A stretch of DNA of 64,000 nt from Olsenella uli (GTDB lineage: Bacteria; Actinomycetota; Coriobacteriia; Coriobacteriales; Atopobiaceae), in the NCBI RefSeq assembly GCF_016900775.1, contig NZ_JACJKN010000003.1, forward strand, positions 62,001 through 126,000, in the 5' to 3' direction. This document shows, in pieces, positions 16,367 through 30,251 of this stretch. The first letter of the stretch is position 1; every line of letters begins with the position of its first letter. Made by a program: the position numbers and the translations under genes. Below the pieces are notes generated by a model, which worked only from the letters and a program-made list of their open reading frames with translations, was not told the origin of the DNA and ran no database searches.

Positions 16367-17239
16367 TCAGCGGCCGCCGGTGCAGCCGCCCGTGGCGACG
16401 ATGCCCTCGTAGTAGGAGAGCCTGCGCGCGAGGTTGGCGTCATAGTCCTCCACGAAGACGCATGCGAAGAGGGCGTCGAGCACGAAGAGCAGCGACATCC
16501 CCGTGGCGAAGGGCGAGACCTTGCGCACGTGGTCCTCCTGCGGCGAGAGGGCCAGCTTGACCGTGGCGAAGCGGTCGAGCGGCGTGGAGCCGGCCGAGGC
16601 CACCAAAACGACGGGGACGCCGCGACGCGAGAGCAGCTCGGCCGCCGAGGGGGCCACAAACCCGCGGCCGCCGAAGGAGACGATGATCACGACGTCTTCC
16701 TCGCTCGCCGAGGAGGCCGCGAGCCGCTGCTCGTACTCGTCCACGGGGGCGCTGACCATGCGGCCGACCTCAGCCATCTGGAAGCGGAAGTTCTGGGCGA
16801 AGGCGGCGTTGCCCGCCGTGGCGAGCACGACGACGCGCCTGGCGGAGAGCACGAGGGCCGCCGCGCGGTCGAGCTCGTCTGGGTCGAGCACGTTGGCCGT
16901 CGCGGCGAGCGTCTGGGCGAGGTCGCGCTCTATGCCCGCCACCACCTGGCGCCCGCCCTGCCCCGCGCGGACGGGGAAGTTCACGTCCACGCCCGCGTTT
17001 TCACCGCGAAACGCCGGGAGCGCGGCGGCGATCCTGACCTTGAGATCGGCGAGGCCGCCGCAGCCGAGCTTCTCGCAGAGCCGGTAGACCGTCGCCTGCG
17101 AGACGTGCGCACGGCGGGCGAGCTGCTTGGCGCTCTCCCCCAGGGCAAGCTCCGGATCGGCGAGAAGGACCTCGGCGAGCGAGCGCTCGCCCTCTGAGAG
17201 CGTCTCCTCGAGCCGCATGCGCGTGAGCACGTTCATCAT
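16367..17239 (-). CDS. RpiR-family regulator (MurR/RpiR, SIS domain)
   Basis: A 290-residue RpiR-type regulator. Residues 1-80 carry the HTH_6 domain (recognition helix near ARRAHVSQATVYRLCEKLG). Residues 120-260 hold a sugar-phosphate isomerase (SIS) fold with VVLATAGNAAF and EEDVVIIVSFGGRG stretches. Such proteins sense phosphorylated sugars. It lies 6 bases downstream of the tyrosine-phosphatase gene, so the two are probably one operon; the target genes are unknown. Confidence 0.88.
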   Translation of the reverse strand: MMNVLTRMRLEETLSEGERSLAEVLLADPELALGESAKQLARRAHVSQATVYRLCEKLGCGGLADLKVRIAAALPAFRGENAGVDVNFPVRAGQGGRQVVAGIERDLAQTLAATANVLDPDELDRAAALVLSARRVVVLATAGNAAFAQNFRFQMAEVGRMVSAPVDEYEQRLAASSASEEDVVIIVSFGGRGFVAPSAAELLSRRGVPVVLVASAGSTPLDRFATVKLALSPQEDHVRKVSPFATGMSLLFVLDALFACVFVEDYDANLARRLSYYEGIVATGGCTGGR

Positions 17240-17245
17240 CGCCCC

Positions 17246-18013
17246 CTACTCCAGATAGCGGCCGCGCAGCTCGGCGAGGTCGGCGTCGGTGAGCCCCAGC
17301 GCCTCGCGCGCGTAGCCCTCGATGCCGCCGAACTCGCGCATCACCGCGGCCACCGCCGCGCGGATGAAGCGGACGTTTGCGGCCGTGCGCTCGTCGGAGG
17401 GGACGTCGGTGTAGAGGTTGGTGGCGAGGTAGTCCTCCTCCATCGTCTCCATGGGCACGCCGAGAAGGGCCTCCACCAGCATGCTCGCCATGCCGCAGCG
17501 GTCGCGGCCCACGTGGCAGTGCCACAGGACCGCGCCGTCCGCAGCCTCGAGGACGCAGCGCAGGAAGGTGCGATAGGCCGCGATGCCGGACTCCCCCAGC
17601 AGGATGTGCGGGTAGACCAGCTCCATAAAGCGCGCCGGGTCATCCTCGTCCGCGCGGGCGGCCTCGAGCTGGGCGCGCGCCTCGGCGCTCTGCGAGATGC
17701 CGGCGATCGCGTTGCGCAGCACGTCGGCATGCACGTAGCGAACGCCCGGCATGCGCTCCATGCGGTCGGGGAACTCGACGAGCTCGTCCTCGCCGCGCAG
17801 GTCCACCACGCAGCGCAGGTGATAGTCCTCCATGAGGCGCCGGCAGTCCGCCGAGGTGGCAAAGTAGAGGGTGCCCGAGCGCAGGAGCAGCCCGGGGCGC
17901 ACGCGGCGGCCGTCCGCGGTGAGAAGGCCGCCCAGGTCGCGCGTGTTGGGCAGGCCCTCGAAGTCAATGAGGCCGTGCTGGGGTCGTGCGTCGCAGTGCG
18001 TGGCATCCATCAT
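17246..18013 (-). CDS. Tyrosine-specific protein phosphatase (Y_phosphatase3 type)
   Basis: A 255-residue phosphatase. The signature Cys-x5-Arg loop is seen in HCHVGRDRCG. The LPNTRDLGG motif near the N-terminus and GTLYFATSAD are typical of the bacterial tyrosine/serine phosphatase family PF13350. The frame runs on to 18337, but the paired ATGs at 18013/18010 follow a GGAAAGGA site and start the family homology. It is cotranscribed with the RpiR regulator. The substrate (phosphoprotein, phosphoinositide or sugar phosphate) cannot be told. Confidence 0.85.
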   Translation of the reverse strand: MMDATHCDARPQHGLIDFEGLPNTRDLGGLLTADGRRVRPGLLLRSGTLYFATSADCRRLMEDYHLRCVVDLRGEDELVEFPDRMERMPGVRYVHADVLRNAIAGISQSAEARAQLEAARADEDDPARFMELVYPHILLGESGIAAYRTFLRCVLEAADGAVLWHCHVGRDRCGMASMLVEALLGVPMETMEEDYLATNLYTDVPSDERTAANVRFIRAAVAAVMREFGGIEGYAREALGLTDADLAELRGRYLE

Positions 18014-18132
18014 GTGCGTCCTTTCCGGGTTGCCCGGCGCCACATTATACGAGTCCGCCGTCACGCTCGCGTAAGGGGCCGGGCGTGCGCCATCTGTGAC
18101 GTCAGGCGGGTCGTCGGCGGCGCGCCCTCCTT

Positions 18133-18285
18133 GGCATGTTGCGGGATTGCGGGTTGTGGCATTTTTCGGCCGGCCGGCGTCAACGAATTTGGGGTTATGG
18201 CACTGAGTGTCCTGCCATAACCCCAAATCCCGCAACATGCCGAGAAGAACAGCCGGTTGACGCCCCACCGCAGCTGCCACAACCC
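18133..18285. repeat. Nested palindromic element with TGGCA cores
   Basis: Three inverted pairs interleave here: 18133-18148 with 18226-18241 (16 bp, perfect), 18188-18202 with 18213-18227 (15 bp, perfect, 10-base loop) and 18151-18161 with 18275-18285 (11 bp, perfect). Each includes a TGGCA/TGCCA word. The stretch 18014-18421 has no credible gene. The element may be a mobile palindromic repeat or a folded RNA; nothing identifies its family. Confidence 0.75.
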
Positions 18286-18421
18286 CCAAACGACAACACC
18301 CGTAGGCCGGAAACTGCCATGGCCTCGTTTTTGACAACGCACGGGAAGGGGCGGCGGCGCGCGCCCGCGCGAAGCCGGCGAGCCTCCGCCCCCTCCTTCG
18401 AGGGCAGCTCCTCCGGCGGCG

Positions 18422-20620
<2,199 letters not shown>

Positions 20621-20720
20621 TCAATGGTAGCGCAGGGAGCAGTTGGCGCGGCGCGAATCCCGGGAGACCGGACAACCTGGGGGCTGGGGCCACCCCCTGC
20701 CCCGCAGCCCGCTTCAAGAG

Positions 20721-20871
20721 TGCCAAAAATGCCGTGAAGTGCACCGCGCCGGCAGCGTACGTGGCGGTATATCATCTATAAAATCATTCTGACCTGCGCT
20801 TTCTCTTGCGCCGGCAGCGCATCGGAAAGCACCTCGGGCAAAATCCGGTGCACTTCATGGGAAATATGGCA
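20721..20871. repeat. Imperfect palindromic element, TGCCA...TGGCA ends
   Basis: TGAAGTGCACCG (left arm end, about 20735-20746) is repeated inverted at 20846-20857, and TGCCA at 20721-20725 pairs with TGGCA at 20867-20871. Inside, GCGCCGGCAGCG appears twice as a direct repeat (near 20746-20757 and 20809-20820). The gap 20585-21109 has no credible gene. The ends resemble the 18133-18285 element, so they may be related. Confidence 0.6.
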
Positions 20872-21044
20872 GCTTCCTTTGGAACGAGAGCTCCCGACCA
20901 GGCGCCGGGCGCGCCCGGCCCCGGGCAACCGGGATCGGGCGCACGCGACCTGCCAATTGGGGACGTGTTTTTTCTTGCAAATGATTTGGAACAGGTTATG
21001 GGCCAGGGGGGCAGCCCCCTTTCCCTCACAAAGAGCGATGATGC

Positions 21045-21078
21045 GCCCCGGGCCGTCCGGAGGGCGACGGCCCGGGGC
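21045..21078 (-). terminator. Hairpin downstream of bglA
   Basis: GCCCCGGGCCGTC (21045-21057) pairs perfectly with 21066-21078 around an 8-base loop, 32 bases past the stop of the 6-phospho-beta-glucosidase gene on its strand. It lacks a clear U-tract. Confidence 0.6.
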
Positions 21079-21109
21079 GGGCGCGAGGCGGGCGTGGTCC
21101 GGCCAAGCG

Positions 21110-24498
<3,389 letters not shown>

Positions 24499-24549
24499 GG
24501 TCCCTCCTTGCAATCGTGGCGCGACCCGTGCCGCACCGTGTTGAGGGAG

Positions 24550-24578
24550 ACAATAAAAGCGCTGGTAAATGGGCTCAA
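24550..24578 (-). promoter_or_regulatory. Sigma-70-type promoter of the PTS gene
   Basis: On the minus strand TTGAGC (24573-24578) and TATTGT (24550-24555) are separated by 17 bases, ending about 50 bases before the EIIBCA start. Spacing and sequence fit a housekeeping promoter. Confidence 0.5.
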
Positions 24579-24697
24579 TAGTTTCCGGAGACGATGGAAC
24601 GAGGTTTCGCGGCGAGAAGGGCGGGCGGCCCGGAACGTGAAACGGGATGAAACTTTGCCGCTCGCCAGGACGGGACGTCGGCGAGCGGCGGGACGTC

Positions 24698-25588
24698 TCA
24701 GCGCCGCTCCGAGATCTCCTTGAGGACGGCAAGGCGCTCCTCCTCGAGCGCGTGGCCGCCGACGAGCTTGGTCTGGAGGTTCTTCTCGTACTCACGGGCA
24801 AAGTAGCAGGAGAACAGGACGTTCAGGAGATAGCTCACCGACTCTTCCGTGGAGAAGTTGGCGATCTTTGAGTACAGCCGCTCGCGCGAGGCGATGGTGA
24901 GTACGCACGGGACGGTCTTGCGCAGGTAGTTGTTGCCGCCGCTCGTGAGCACGATGAGCCGCACGCGGTTGGCAATCATTGCCCCGACCTGCGCCATGGG
25001 GTTGGCGTCGGCGTTGTTGCCCGAGTAGGAGATGATGATCGCGCAGTCGTCCGGGCCAAGGCTGCGCGCCACGATGCCCATCTCCCCGGGGCTCACCGCC
25101 GTCGCCTGCCTGCCGATGGCGAGGAGCTTGCGGCAGAAGGACTCGCCGCAGTAGTGATTGGGCGTGCGCCCGAAGACCCATACGCGCCCGGCTCGCTGGA
25201 GATGGCGCACGGCCATGGCAAGCATCCCGCGATCGAGCTGCGCGTAGGTGGCGGCCACGGACTCGGCCATGAGGTTGCCGATGTTCTCGAGGATGCGCGC
25301 GTCCGAGTCCTGCGCCGTGAACGGGAAGTTCACGTCCACGTCAGCCGCGTGCTGGCGCTCGAAGGCGTCCTCGCGCACGAACTCGCGGATGAAGTCGCGC
25401 CAGCCGTCGAAGCCGAGCGCCTTGGCAAAGCGCGTGACGGAGGCCTTTGAGGTGTAGGTCTCGCGTGCGACGTCGGCGATCGTGAGCTCGGGGAGCCGGG
25501 CATGCTCGCGCAGCGCGTACTCGGCGAGCGTCCGGCGCGAGTCGTCATAGGTGGCGGCGACTTCCTCGATACGATGGACGAGATACAT
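24698..25588 (-). CDS. RpiR-family regulator of the beta-glucoside locus
   Basis: A 296-residue RpiR-type regulator. The N-terminal HTH covers about residues 1-75 (recognition near ETYTSKASVTRFAKALGF). A SIS domain spans about 115-255, with GRVWVFGRTPNHYCGES and DDCAIIISYSGNN stretches. Start ATG 25588 matches the family; the upstream extension does not. It lies 200 bases upstream of the PTS gene on the same strand and probably controls it in response to a sugar phosphate. Confidence 0.88.
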   Translation of the reverse strand: MYLVHRIEEVAATYDDSRRTLAEYALREHARLPELTIADVARETYTSKASVTRFAKALGFDGWRDFIREFVREDAFERQHAADVDVNFPFTAQDSDARILENIGNLMAESVAATYAQLDRGMLAMAVRHLQRAGRVWVFGRTPNHYCGESFCRKLLAIGRQATAVSPGEMGIVARSLGPDDCAIIISYSGNNADANPMAQVGAMIANRVRLIVLTSGGNNYLRKTVPCVLTIASRERLYSKIANFSTEESVSYLLNVLFSCYFAREYEKNLQTKLVGGHALEEERLAVLKEISERR

Positions 25589-25607
25589 GGGGACTCGCTT
25601 TCGTGGG

Positions 25608-26579
25608 TCAGCCCATGAGCGCCATGAGCACGGGGACGATGACGAACGACGCGATGGTGGAGACGATGGTGCCCTGGGAGAGCAGCTCGCCGGGACGGCC
25701 GTACGCGGAGGCGATCGCCGCCGCCATCGAACCTGTGGGCATGGCAAGCATCACGATGAAGACCCCAAGCGAGAGCGGGTCCGGCACCATCGGGACAAGC
25801 AGCAGATAACACGCTGCAGGCACGAGCAGAAAGCGTATGGCCGAGAAGCCCCAGAGGCGCCCGTTGCCCAGAACCCGCCGCAGGTCGGCCTCGGCGATGG
25901 CGAGGCCGACGAGCATCATGGCCAGGGGTGACGTCGCGCCGCCCACCATGTCGACGGCCTGGGCCACCGGGCCGGGCAGCGACACGCCCGAGAAGAACAC
26001 GACAAGCGCAATGACGCTCGCGACCATGGGGACGTTGAGGACGTTCCTGAGCATGCCCGCCAGGCGAGAAGAGCGCGCGGAGGCCACGTTCTTCTCGCCG
26101 TTCTTCTCGACGTTCTTCTCGCCGCCTGAGGTCAGGACCCCGACGCCGATGCTGTAGAGGAAGACGTTGGAGACCGCGATGAAGATGCTCCCGAGAAACA
26201 CCGACCCGCCCCCAAAGAGCGACTCGAGCACGGCAAAGCCGATGAAGCCGGTGTTGGTGAGGACCCCCATGAAGAGGTAGAGCGGCCGCTCGTCACGTGG
26301 CACCCGCAACGCGAGGCACGCCAGCGCGGCCGCGGCGAGCATCACGAAGAAGATCGCCGCGCCAAGGACGAACGACCAGGTGATCTGCTCGGTACCCGCC
26401 GAGCTGTCGACCTCGCCCACCGACGCCAGAATCGTGCACGGCAGGGTCACGTTGAAGATGAGCGCCGAGAGCTTGGGGCGCACCTCCGAGGTGAGAAAGC
26501 CCGCTCGTGCCGCAGCGTAGCCGATGAGCGTCACGAGCACGAGCGAGCCCATGCTCCCGATGACGGCGAGGGTGTCCAT
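25608..26579 (-). CDS. AEC-family (auxin efflux carrier-like) membrane transporter
   Basis: A 323-residue protein with about ten membrane segments in two halves, typical of the AEC family, which exports or exchanges organic acids such as malate. The cytoplasmic loop between halves (near residue 157) contains three back-to-back 12-base units encoding GEKNVEKNGEKN, copies of the dispersed word, and another unit follows. These lengthen a loop where extra residues are tolerated. The gene ends 19 bases before the RpiR gene; the substrate is unknown. Confidence 0.85.
   Translation of the reverse strand: MDTLAVIGSMGSLVLVTLIGYAAARAGFLTSEVRPKLSALIFNVTLPCTILASVGEVDSSAGTEQITWSFVLGAAIFFVMLAAAALACLALRVPRDERPLYLFMGVLTNTGFIGFAVLESLFGGGSVFLGSIFIAVSNVFLYSIGVGVLTSGGEKNVEKNGEKNVASARSSRLAGMLRNVLNVPMVASVIALVVFFSGVSLPGPVAQAVDMVGGATSPLAMMLVGLAIAEADLRRVLGNGRLWGFSAIRFLLVPAACYLLLVPMVPDPLSLGVFIVMLAMPTGSMAAAIASAYGRPGELLSQGTIVSTIASFVIVPVLMALMG
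26088..26123 (-). repeat. Three tandem 12-base units of the dispersed word
   Basis: GTTCTTCTCGCC, GTTCTTCTCGAC and GTTCTTCTCGCC occupy 26088-26099, 26100-26111 and 26112-26123 without gaps. A fourth copy in the other orientation is at 26063-26074. The unit length keeps the AEC transporter frame open. Confidence 0.9.
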
Positions 26580-26590
26580 GCGCGGCCGGC

Positions 26591-27616
26591 CTACTTTGCG
26601 TTGGGGTTCGTGGTGCCCGCGAGGGGCCTCTCGCCGGGGCGGGCCGCCGGGCCCACGAGCTCGTGCGCCACGTAGGGCTCCTCGAGGTAGGCGACCTCGC
26701 CTGCCGTGAGTGTCACGTCGAGCGCGGCGACCGCGTCGTCCACGCGCCCGGGCTTGGAGCAGCCCACGATGGGCGCCTCCACGCCGCGCGCCCAGTGCCA
26801 GGCGAGCGCGATGCGCGACATGGGGACGCCGCGGCGCTCTGCCAGCTCGGCCACGCGCGCGACGATGGGCATGTCGCGCTCGCGGTCAGCGTCATACTTG
26901 TTGCGCATCGTGGCGTCGGTCGTCGAGCGCTTGGACGCGGAGTCCCACGTGGGGCGGCACAGGTGCCCGGACGCGAGTGGGCTGTAGGGCGTGAGCGCCA
27001 TGCCGAACTGGCGGCAGACGGGGATCATCTCGCGCTCGTCCTCGCGGTAGAGCAGGTTGTAGTGGCACTGCATGCTCGCGAACGGGGTCCAGCCGTTCTG
27101 GACGGCCGCGACCTGCATGTTGTGGAGCTGGTAGGCGTACATCGCGCTCGCGCCGAGGGCGCGCACCTTGCCCGCGCGCACGAGGGCGTCGAGCGCCTCC
27201 ATGGTCTCCTCGATTGGCGTCTCATAGTCGAAGCGGTGGATGATGTAGAGGTCCAGGTAGTCCGTACCCAGGTGCGCGAGCGTGCCGTCAATCTCACGGT
27301 TGATCGCCTCGCGCGAGAGCCCTCCCTCGTTGAAGAAGACCTTGCTGGCGAGAACCACCTGGTCGCGCGGCACGCCCAGCTCGCGTAGGGCGGCACCGAT
27401 GTACTCCTCGCTCGTGCCGTGCGCATAGCAGTTGGCCGTGTCGATGAAGTTCACGCCCAGCTCGAGCGCGCGGGCAATCACCGCGCGCGTCTCGTCCGGG
27501 CCGATCGTCCACTGGTGGAAGTCCGCCGAGGGCGCGCCGAAGCTCATGCCGCCGAGGCACAGCCGCGGAATCCGGATGCCGGAGTGTCCGAGCGTCGTGT
27601 AGGTCATGTCTGCCAT
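26591..27616 (-). CDS. Aldo/keto reductase
   Basis: A 341-residue NADPH-dependent aldo/keto reductase (TIM barrel). The catalytic set is visible as Asp and Tyr in FIDTANCYAHG, Lys in LASKVFF and His in IIHRFD; GCSKPGRVDDA near the C-terminus binds NADP phosphate. ATG 27616 follows AGGTGAG and lies 9 bases past the cupin stop, so translation is coupled. Members of this group reduce aldehydes or ketones, sometimes quinones. The neighbours suggest detoxification or ring-compound metabolism. Confidence 0.9.
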   Translation of the reverse strand: MADMTYTTLGHSGIRIPRLCLGGMSFGAPSADFHQWTIGPDETRAVIARALELGVNFIDTANCYAHGTSEEYIGAALRELGVPRDQVVLASKVFFNEGGLSREAINREIDGTLAHLGTDYLDLYIIHRFDYETPIEETMEALDALVRAGKVRALGASAMYAYQLHNMQVAAVQNGWTPFASMQCHYNLLYREDEREMIPVCRQFGMALTPYSPLASGHLCRPTWDSASKRSTTDATMRNKYDADRERDMPIVARVAELAERRGVPMSRIALAWHWARGVEAPIVGCSKPGRVDDAVAALDVTLTAGEVAYLEEPYVAHELVGPAARPGERPLAGTTNPNAK

Positions 27617-27625
27617 AGAGCTCAC

Positions 27626-28045
27626 CTACGCCGGGTACTGCTCGTCGGTGACGGGCTCAAGCCACTCGTTCGTGCAGTTCTCGCCCGGCGCCTCGAAGGC
27701 GATGTGGGAGAACCAGGAGTCGCGCGCGGCGCCGTGCCAGTGCTTCACGCCGGCGGGGATAACCACGACGGTGCCCGGCGTGAGCTCCTGCGGGTCCTTG
27801 CCCCACTCCTGGTACCAGCCGCGGCCGTCCGTGCAGATGAGAATCTGCCCGCCGCCCTTGTCGGCGTGGTGGATGTGCCAGTTGTTGCGGCAGCCCGGCT
27901 CGAAGGTGACGTTGGCAAGCCCCACGCCGCACTCCGCGGCATTGGTCAGAGGCTTAAGGTACGAGTTGCCGATGAAGTACTGGGCGTACGCGTCATTGGG
28001 GTTGCCCAGGCCGAACATCGGGGTGAAGTCGTTCTTCTCGCTCAT
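27626..28045 (-). CDS. Cupin-domain protein
   Basis: A 139-residue single-domain cupin. Metal-binding His residues appear in NNWHIHHADKGGGQ and the second motif in PAGVKHWHGAA. This type is commonly found beside carboxymuconolactone-decarboxylase-like genes, as here. It may be a small isomerase, dioxygenase-like enzyme or binding protein. The gene lies between the decarboxylase-like gene and the aldo/keto reductase gene in one operon. Confidence 0.85.
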   Translation of the reverse strand: MSEKNDFTPMFGLGNPNDAYAQYFIGNSYLKPLTNAAECGVGLANVTFEPGCRNNWHIHHADKGGGQILICTDGRGWYQEWGKDPQELTPGTVVVIPAGVKHWHGAARDSWFSHIAFEAPGENCTNEWLEPVTDEQYPA

Positions 28046-28063
28046 AGTTTCTCCTTTGCTGGG

Positions 28064-28092
28064 CGCGCAAAAGTGCCTGTCACTTTTGCGCG
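28064..28092. repeat. Perfect 12-bp hairpin over a gene end
   Basis: CGCGCAAAAGTG (28064-28075) pairs perfectly with 28081-28092 around CCTGT. It overlaps the stop codon of the carboxymuconolactone-decarboxylase-like gene. Similar words (GTGCCGGTCACTTTTGC near 2979-2995, GTGCAAAAGTTCCTG near 29230) suggest a small repeat family. It could act as a partial terminator or mRNA stabiliser inside the operon. Confidence 0.65.
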
Positions 28093-28835
28093 GCGTTGTC
28101 GATGCAGGTGAGGGCGTTCAGGCTGCGCGGGTAGCCGATGTAGGGCAGGATCTGCATGACCACGCGATACAGGAAGTCCTTCGCGCGCCCGAGGTTGAGG
28201 TTGGCCCCGGCGTGCGCGGTGGCCTGCGGCTCGCAGCCGCCCTGCGCCACGAGATAGCAGAACGTGACCATCTCACGGTCCAGGTCCGAAAGACCGCCGC
28301 GCGTGTAGTAGTCGCCGAAGCAGTTCTCCGCGAGCCAGCGGTTCACCGTCGCGCGCTCGGCGGGGCCGGTCTTCCAGCTCTCGCGCATGTGCCCGCCAAA
28401 GTAGTCGACCTGCTTCTGGTTGCCGGCGGCACCGCGGGTCTCCAGTGTCGTGGTGCCCTGCGCGGGCAGCGGGAGCCCCACGCCCCTCTCGGCAAAGACC
28501 TCGTTCATGGCCGAGAAGAACGGGCGGGTCCGGCCGATGCCCAGGTACGCCGTGCCCTGGTAGACGACCTCGCGGGCCTCGACGGGGGTCACGGCCTCGG
28601 CGTCGAGCGCCTCGGCCAGCGTGGCGCGGAACTGCTCTGCGCCCTGGCAGCCGAGAAGCGCCGCCAGAACCGCGAGGTAGCGCTCGCGCGCCGGAAGCTC
28701 GGCCGCGGGCTCGCCGGGGACCTCCTCGCCCGCGAAGTACGCGAGGCGCTCCGCGAACTCCGGGTCCGTCGGCGCCAGCTGCGCCATGCCGCAGGCCAGC
28801 GCGCCCGCGCCTTTCGTGCCTGCCGTGTCTGTCAT
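28080..28835 (-). CDS. Carboxymuconolactone decarboxylase-family protein (two domains)
   Basis: A 251-residue protein with two AhpD-like/CMD folds in tandem (about 40-125 and 150-245). The second carries QGGCEPQATAHAGANL, whose Cys and His sit where the family active site lies; the first has LLGCQGAEQF. CMD proteins act as decarboxylases, hydroperoxide reductases or unknown enzymes. It belongs to an operon with a cyclophilin-like protein, cupin and aldo/keto reductase, divergent from a LysR regulator. Confidence 0.85.
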   Translation of the reverse strand: MTDTAGTKGAGALACGMAQLAPTDPEFAERLAYFAGEEVPGEPAAELPARERYLAVLAALLGCQGAEQFRATLAEALDAEAVTPVEAREVVYQGTAYLGIGRTRPFFSAMNEVFAERGVGLPLPAQGTTTLETRGAAGNQKQVDYFGGHMRESWKTGPAERATVNRWLAENCFGDYYTRGGLSDLDREMVTFCYLVAQGGCEPQATAHAGANLNLGRAKDFLYRVVMQILPYIGYPRSLNALTCIDNAAQK

Positions 28836-28856
28836 GGCTGCTCCTCTCTCAGTCGC

Positions 28857-29216
28857 TTATTTGCTCGAATCAATGCGAACGTCGTGGGTTCCCGAGAGGT
28901 CGCGCAGCGCGTCGAGCGGGCCCGCCGCGCGGCCCAGCGTGACCTGGCCGCCGTAGCGCGCGGAGTTCTCCTCGTCATCGAAGAAGAGCGCGAGCCAGTC
29001 GCCCTCGGGCTTGTAGTTGAGGTCTCCGTCGCACCAGCCGGGGTGAACGTCGGTGGCGGGATGCGGCAGCGAGAAGGGCAGCTGGCCGCAGCACCCCACG
29101 CTCGAGACGCTCATGGGGAGCTCCAGCGGCAGACGGGCGACAAGCGCGCGCGAGGCGGCGGATCCGTCCAGCTCAACCGGCACGGCAACCTCGCCTATCC
29201 GCAGCTCAACCCTCAC
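28857..29216 (-). CDS. Cyclophilin-like domain protein
   Basis: A 119-residue protein of the cyclophilin-like family (small beta-barrel, no proline-isomerase function implied). Typical stretches are RLPLELPMSVSSVGCCGQLPF and GDLNYKPEGDWLALFFDD. GTG 29216 is chosen because GGGAGG lies 5 bases upstream; an in-frame ATG at 29258 has no good site. The same fold appears as the C-terminal domain of the DUF362 lipoprotein at 32394-33770. First gene of the operon divergent from the LysR regulator. Confidence 0.78.
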   Translation of the reverse strand: MRVELRIGEVAVPVELDGSAASRALVARLPLELPMSVSSVGCCGQLPFSLPHPATDVHPGWCDGDLNYKPEGDWLALFFDDEENSARYGGQVTLGRAAGPLDALRDLSGTHDVRIDSSK

Positions 29217-29291
29217 GTCCGCCTCCCGCGTGCAAAAGTTCCTGCCCCCTTTACACATTCTCCGTCGTGGGAAGTTGAGCTACAATTGCTT

Positions 29292-29310
29292 ATATCGAAT
29301 ATCGTGATAT
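29292..29310. promoter_or_regulatory. LysR-type binding site (ATATC-N9-GATAT)
   Basis: Arms ATATC (29292-29296) and GATAT (29306-29310) lie in the intergenic region between the LysR gene and the divergent operon. This matches the T-N11-A pattern of LysR boxes, so it probably controls both directions. Confidence 0.6.
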
Positions 29311-29332
29311 GCCTTTCGGTAATGGACCTGCC

Positions 29333-30214
29333 ATGGAACTCCACACCCTTCGCTACTTCCTCGCCGTGTGCGAGCACGGGACGATGTCGCGCGCCGCCGA
29401 GGCGCTGCACGTGACGCAGCCCGCGCTCTCCCGGCAGATCGCCGCGCTGGAGCGCGAGCTCGGGACCCCGCTCCTCGAGCGCCACAGCCGCAGCGTCACG
29501 CCCACCGAGAAGGGCCTCTACCTGCGTCGCCGCGCGCAGGAGATCGTGGGCCTCGCGGACCAGACCGCCTCAGACCTCACGCACGGCGAGGGAATCGTGG
29601 AGGGGGACGTCTTCATCGGCGCCGGCGAGTCCGAGGGCCTGCGCGTCATTGCCCGCCACGTGCGCGCCTTTCGCGAGAAGTACCCCGGCGTGCGCTTCCA
29701 CCTGCACAGCGGCAACGCGCCGGACCTCATCGAGCGCCTGGAGCACGGCGTCGACGACTTCTCCGTGCTCATGAGCTACCCGGACGTGGACCGCTACGCC
29801 CACCTACGCCTCTCCCCCACCGACGCCTGGGGCGTCCTCCTGCGCGAGGACGACCCGCTGGTCGCGCGCGAGGCCGTGAGCCCGGCCGACCTGCTCGACG
29901 CGCCGCTCGTCGTGCCGGAGCGTCACGCCAGGGGGGACAAGCTCACCGGGCTTCTCGCCACGTGGTTCGGCGAGCGCGCCGGCGAGGCAACCATTGCCGC
30001 AACGTACAACCTCGCCTACAACGGCGCGCTGCTCGCGCGCGAGGACGTGGGCCGCATGCTCTCCTTCGATGGGCTCACGACGGTGGGCCCGGGCACGGGG
30101 CTGGAGTTTCGCCTGCTCTTCCCGCCGCTGGTCTCGGTCATCGACCTTGCCTGGAAGCGCGACGTCCCCCTCGGCGACGCCGCACGGCGGTTCCTGGAGC
30201 GCCTCCGCCCGTAG
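29333..30214 (+). CDS. LysR-family transcriptional regulator
   Basis: A 293-residue LysR regulator. Residues 1-60 hold the winged HTH (SRAAEALHVTQPALSRQIAALE). The rest is a two-lobe effector-binding domain. ATG 29333 matches the family start MELHTLRYFL; an upstream ATG at 29309 lies inside the putative operator. It is divergent from the cyclophilin-like/CMD/cupin/AKR operon, which it most likely controls. The ligand is unknown. Confidence 0.9.
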   Translation: MELHTLRYFLAVCEHGTMSRAAEALHVTQPALSRQIAALERELGTPLLERHSRSVTPTEKGLYLRRRAQEIVGLADQTASDLTHGEGIVEGDVFIGAGESEGLRVIARHVRAFREKYPGVRFHLHSGNAPDLIERLEHGVDDFSVLMSYPDVDRYAHLRLSPTDAWGVLLREDDPLVAREAVSPADLLDAPLVVPERHARGDKLTGLLATWFGERAGEATIAATYNLAYNGALLAREDVGRMLSFDGLTTVGPGTGLEFRLLFPPLVSVIDLAWKRDVPLGDAARRFLERLRP

Positions 30215-30251
30215 CCTCGCGGCGGCGCAGGCCCGAACGCAGGGCCAAGAC

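Noticed and set aside
18014-18337. N-terminal extension of the tyrosine phosphatase
   Set aside because: It runs through the palindromic element and shows no domain; the ATG pair at 18010-18013 has a ribosome site.
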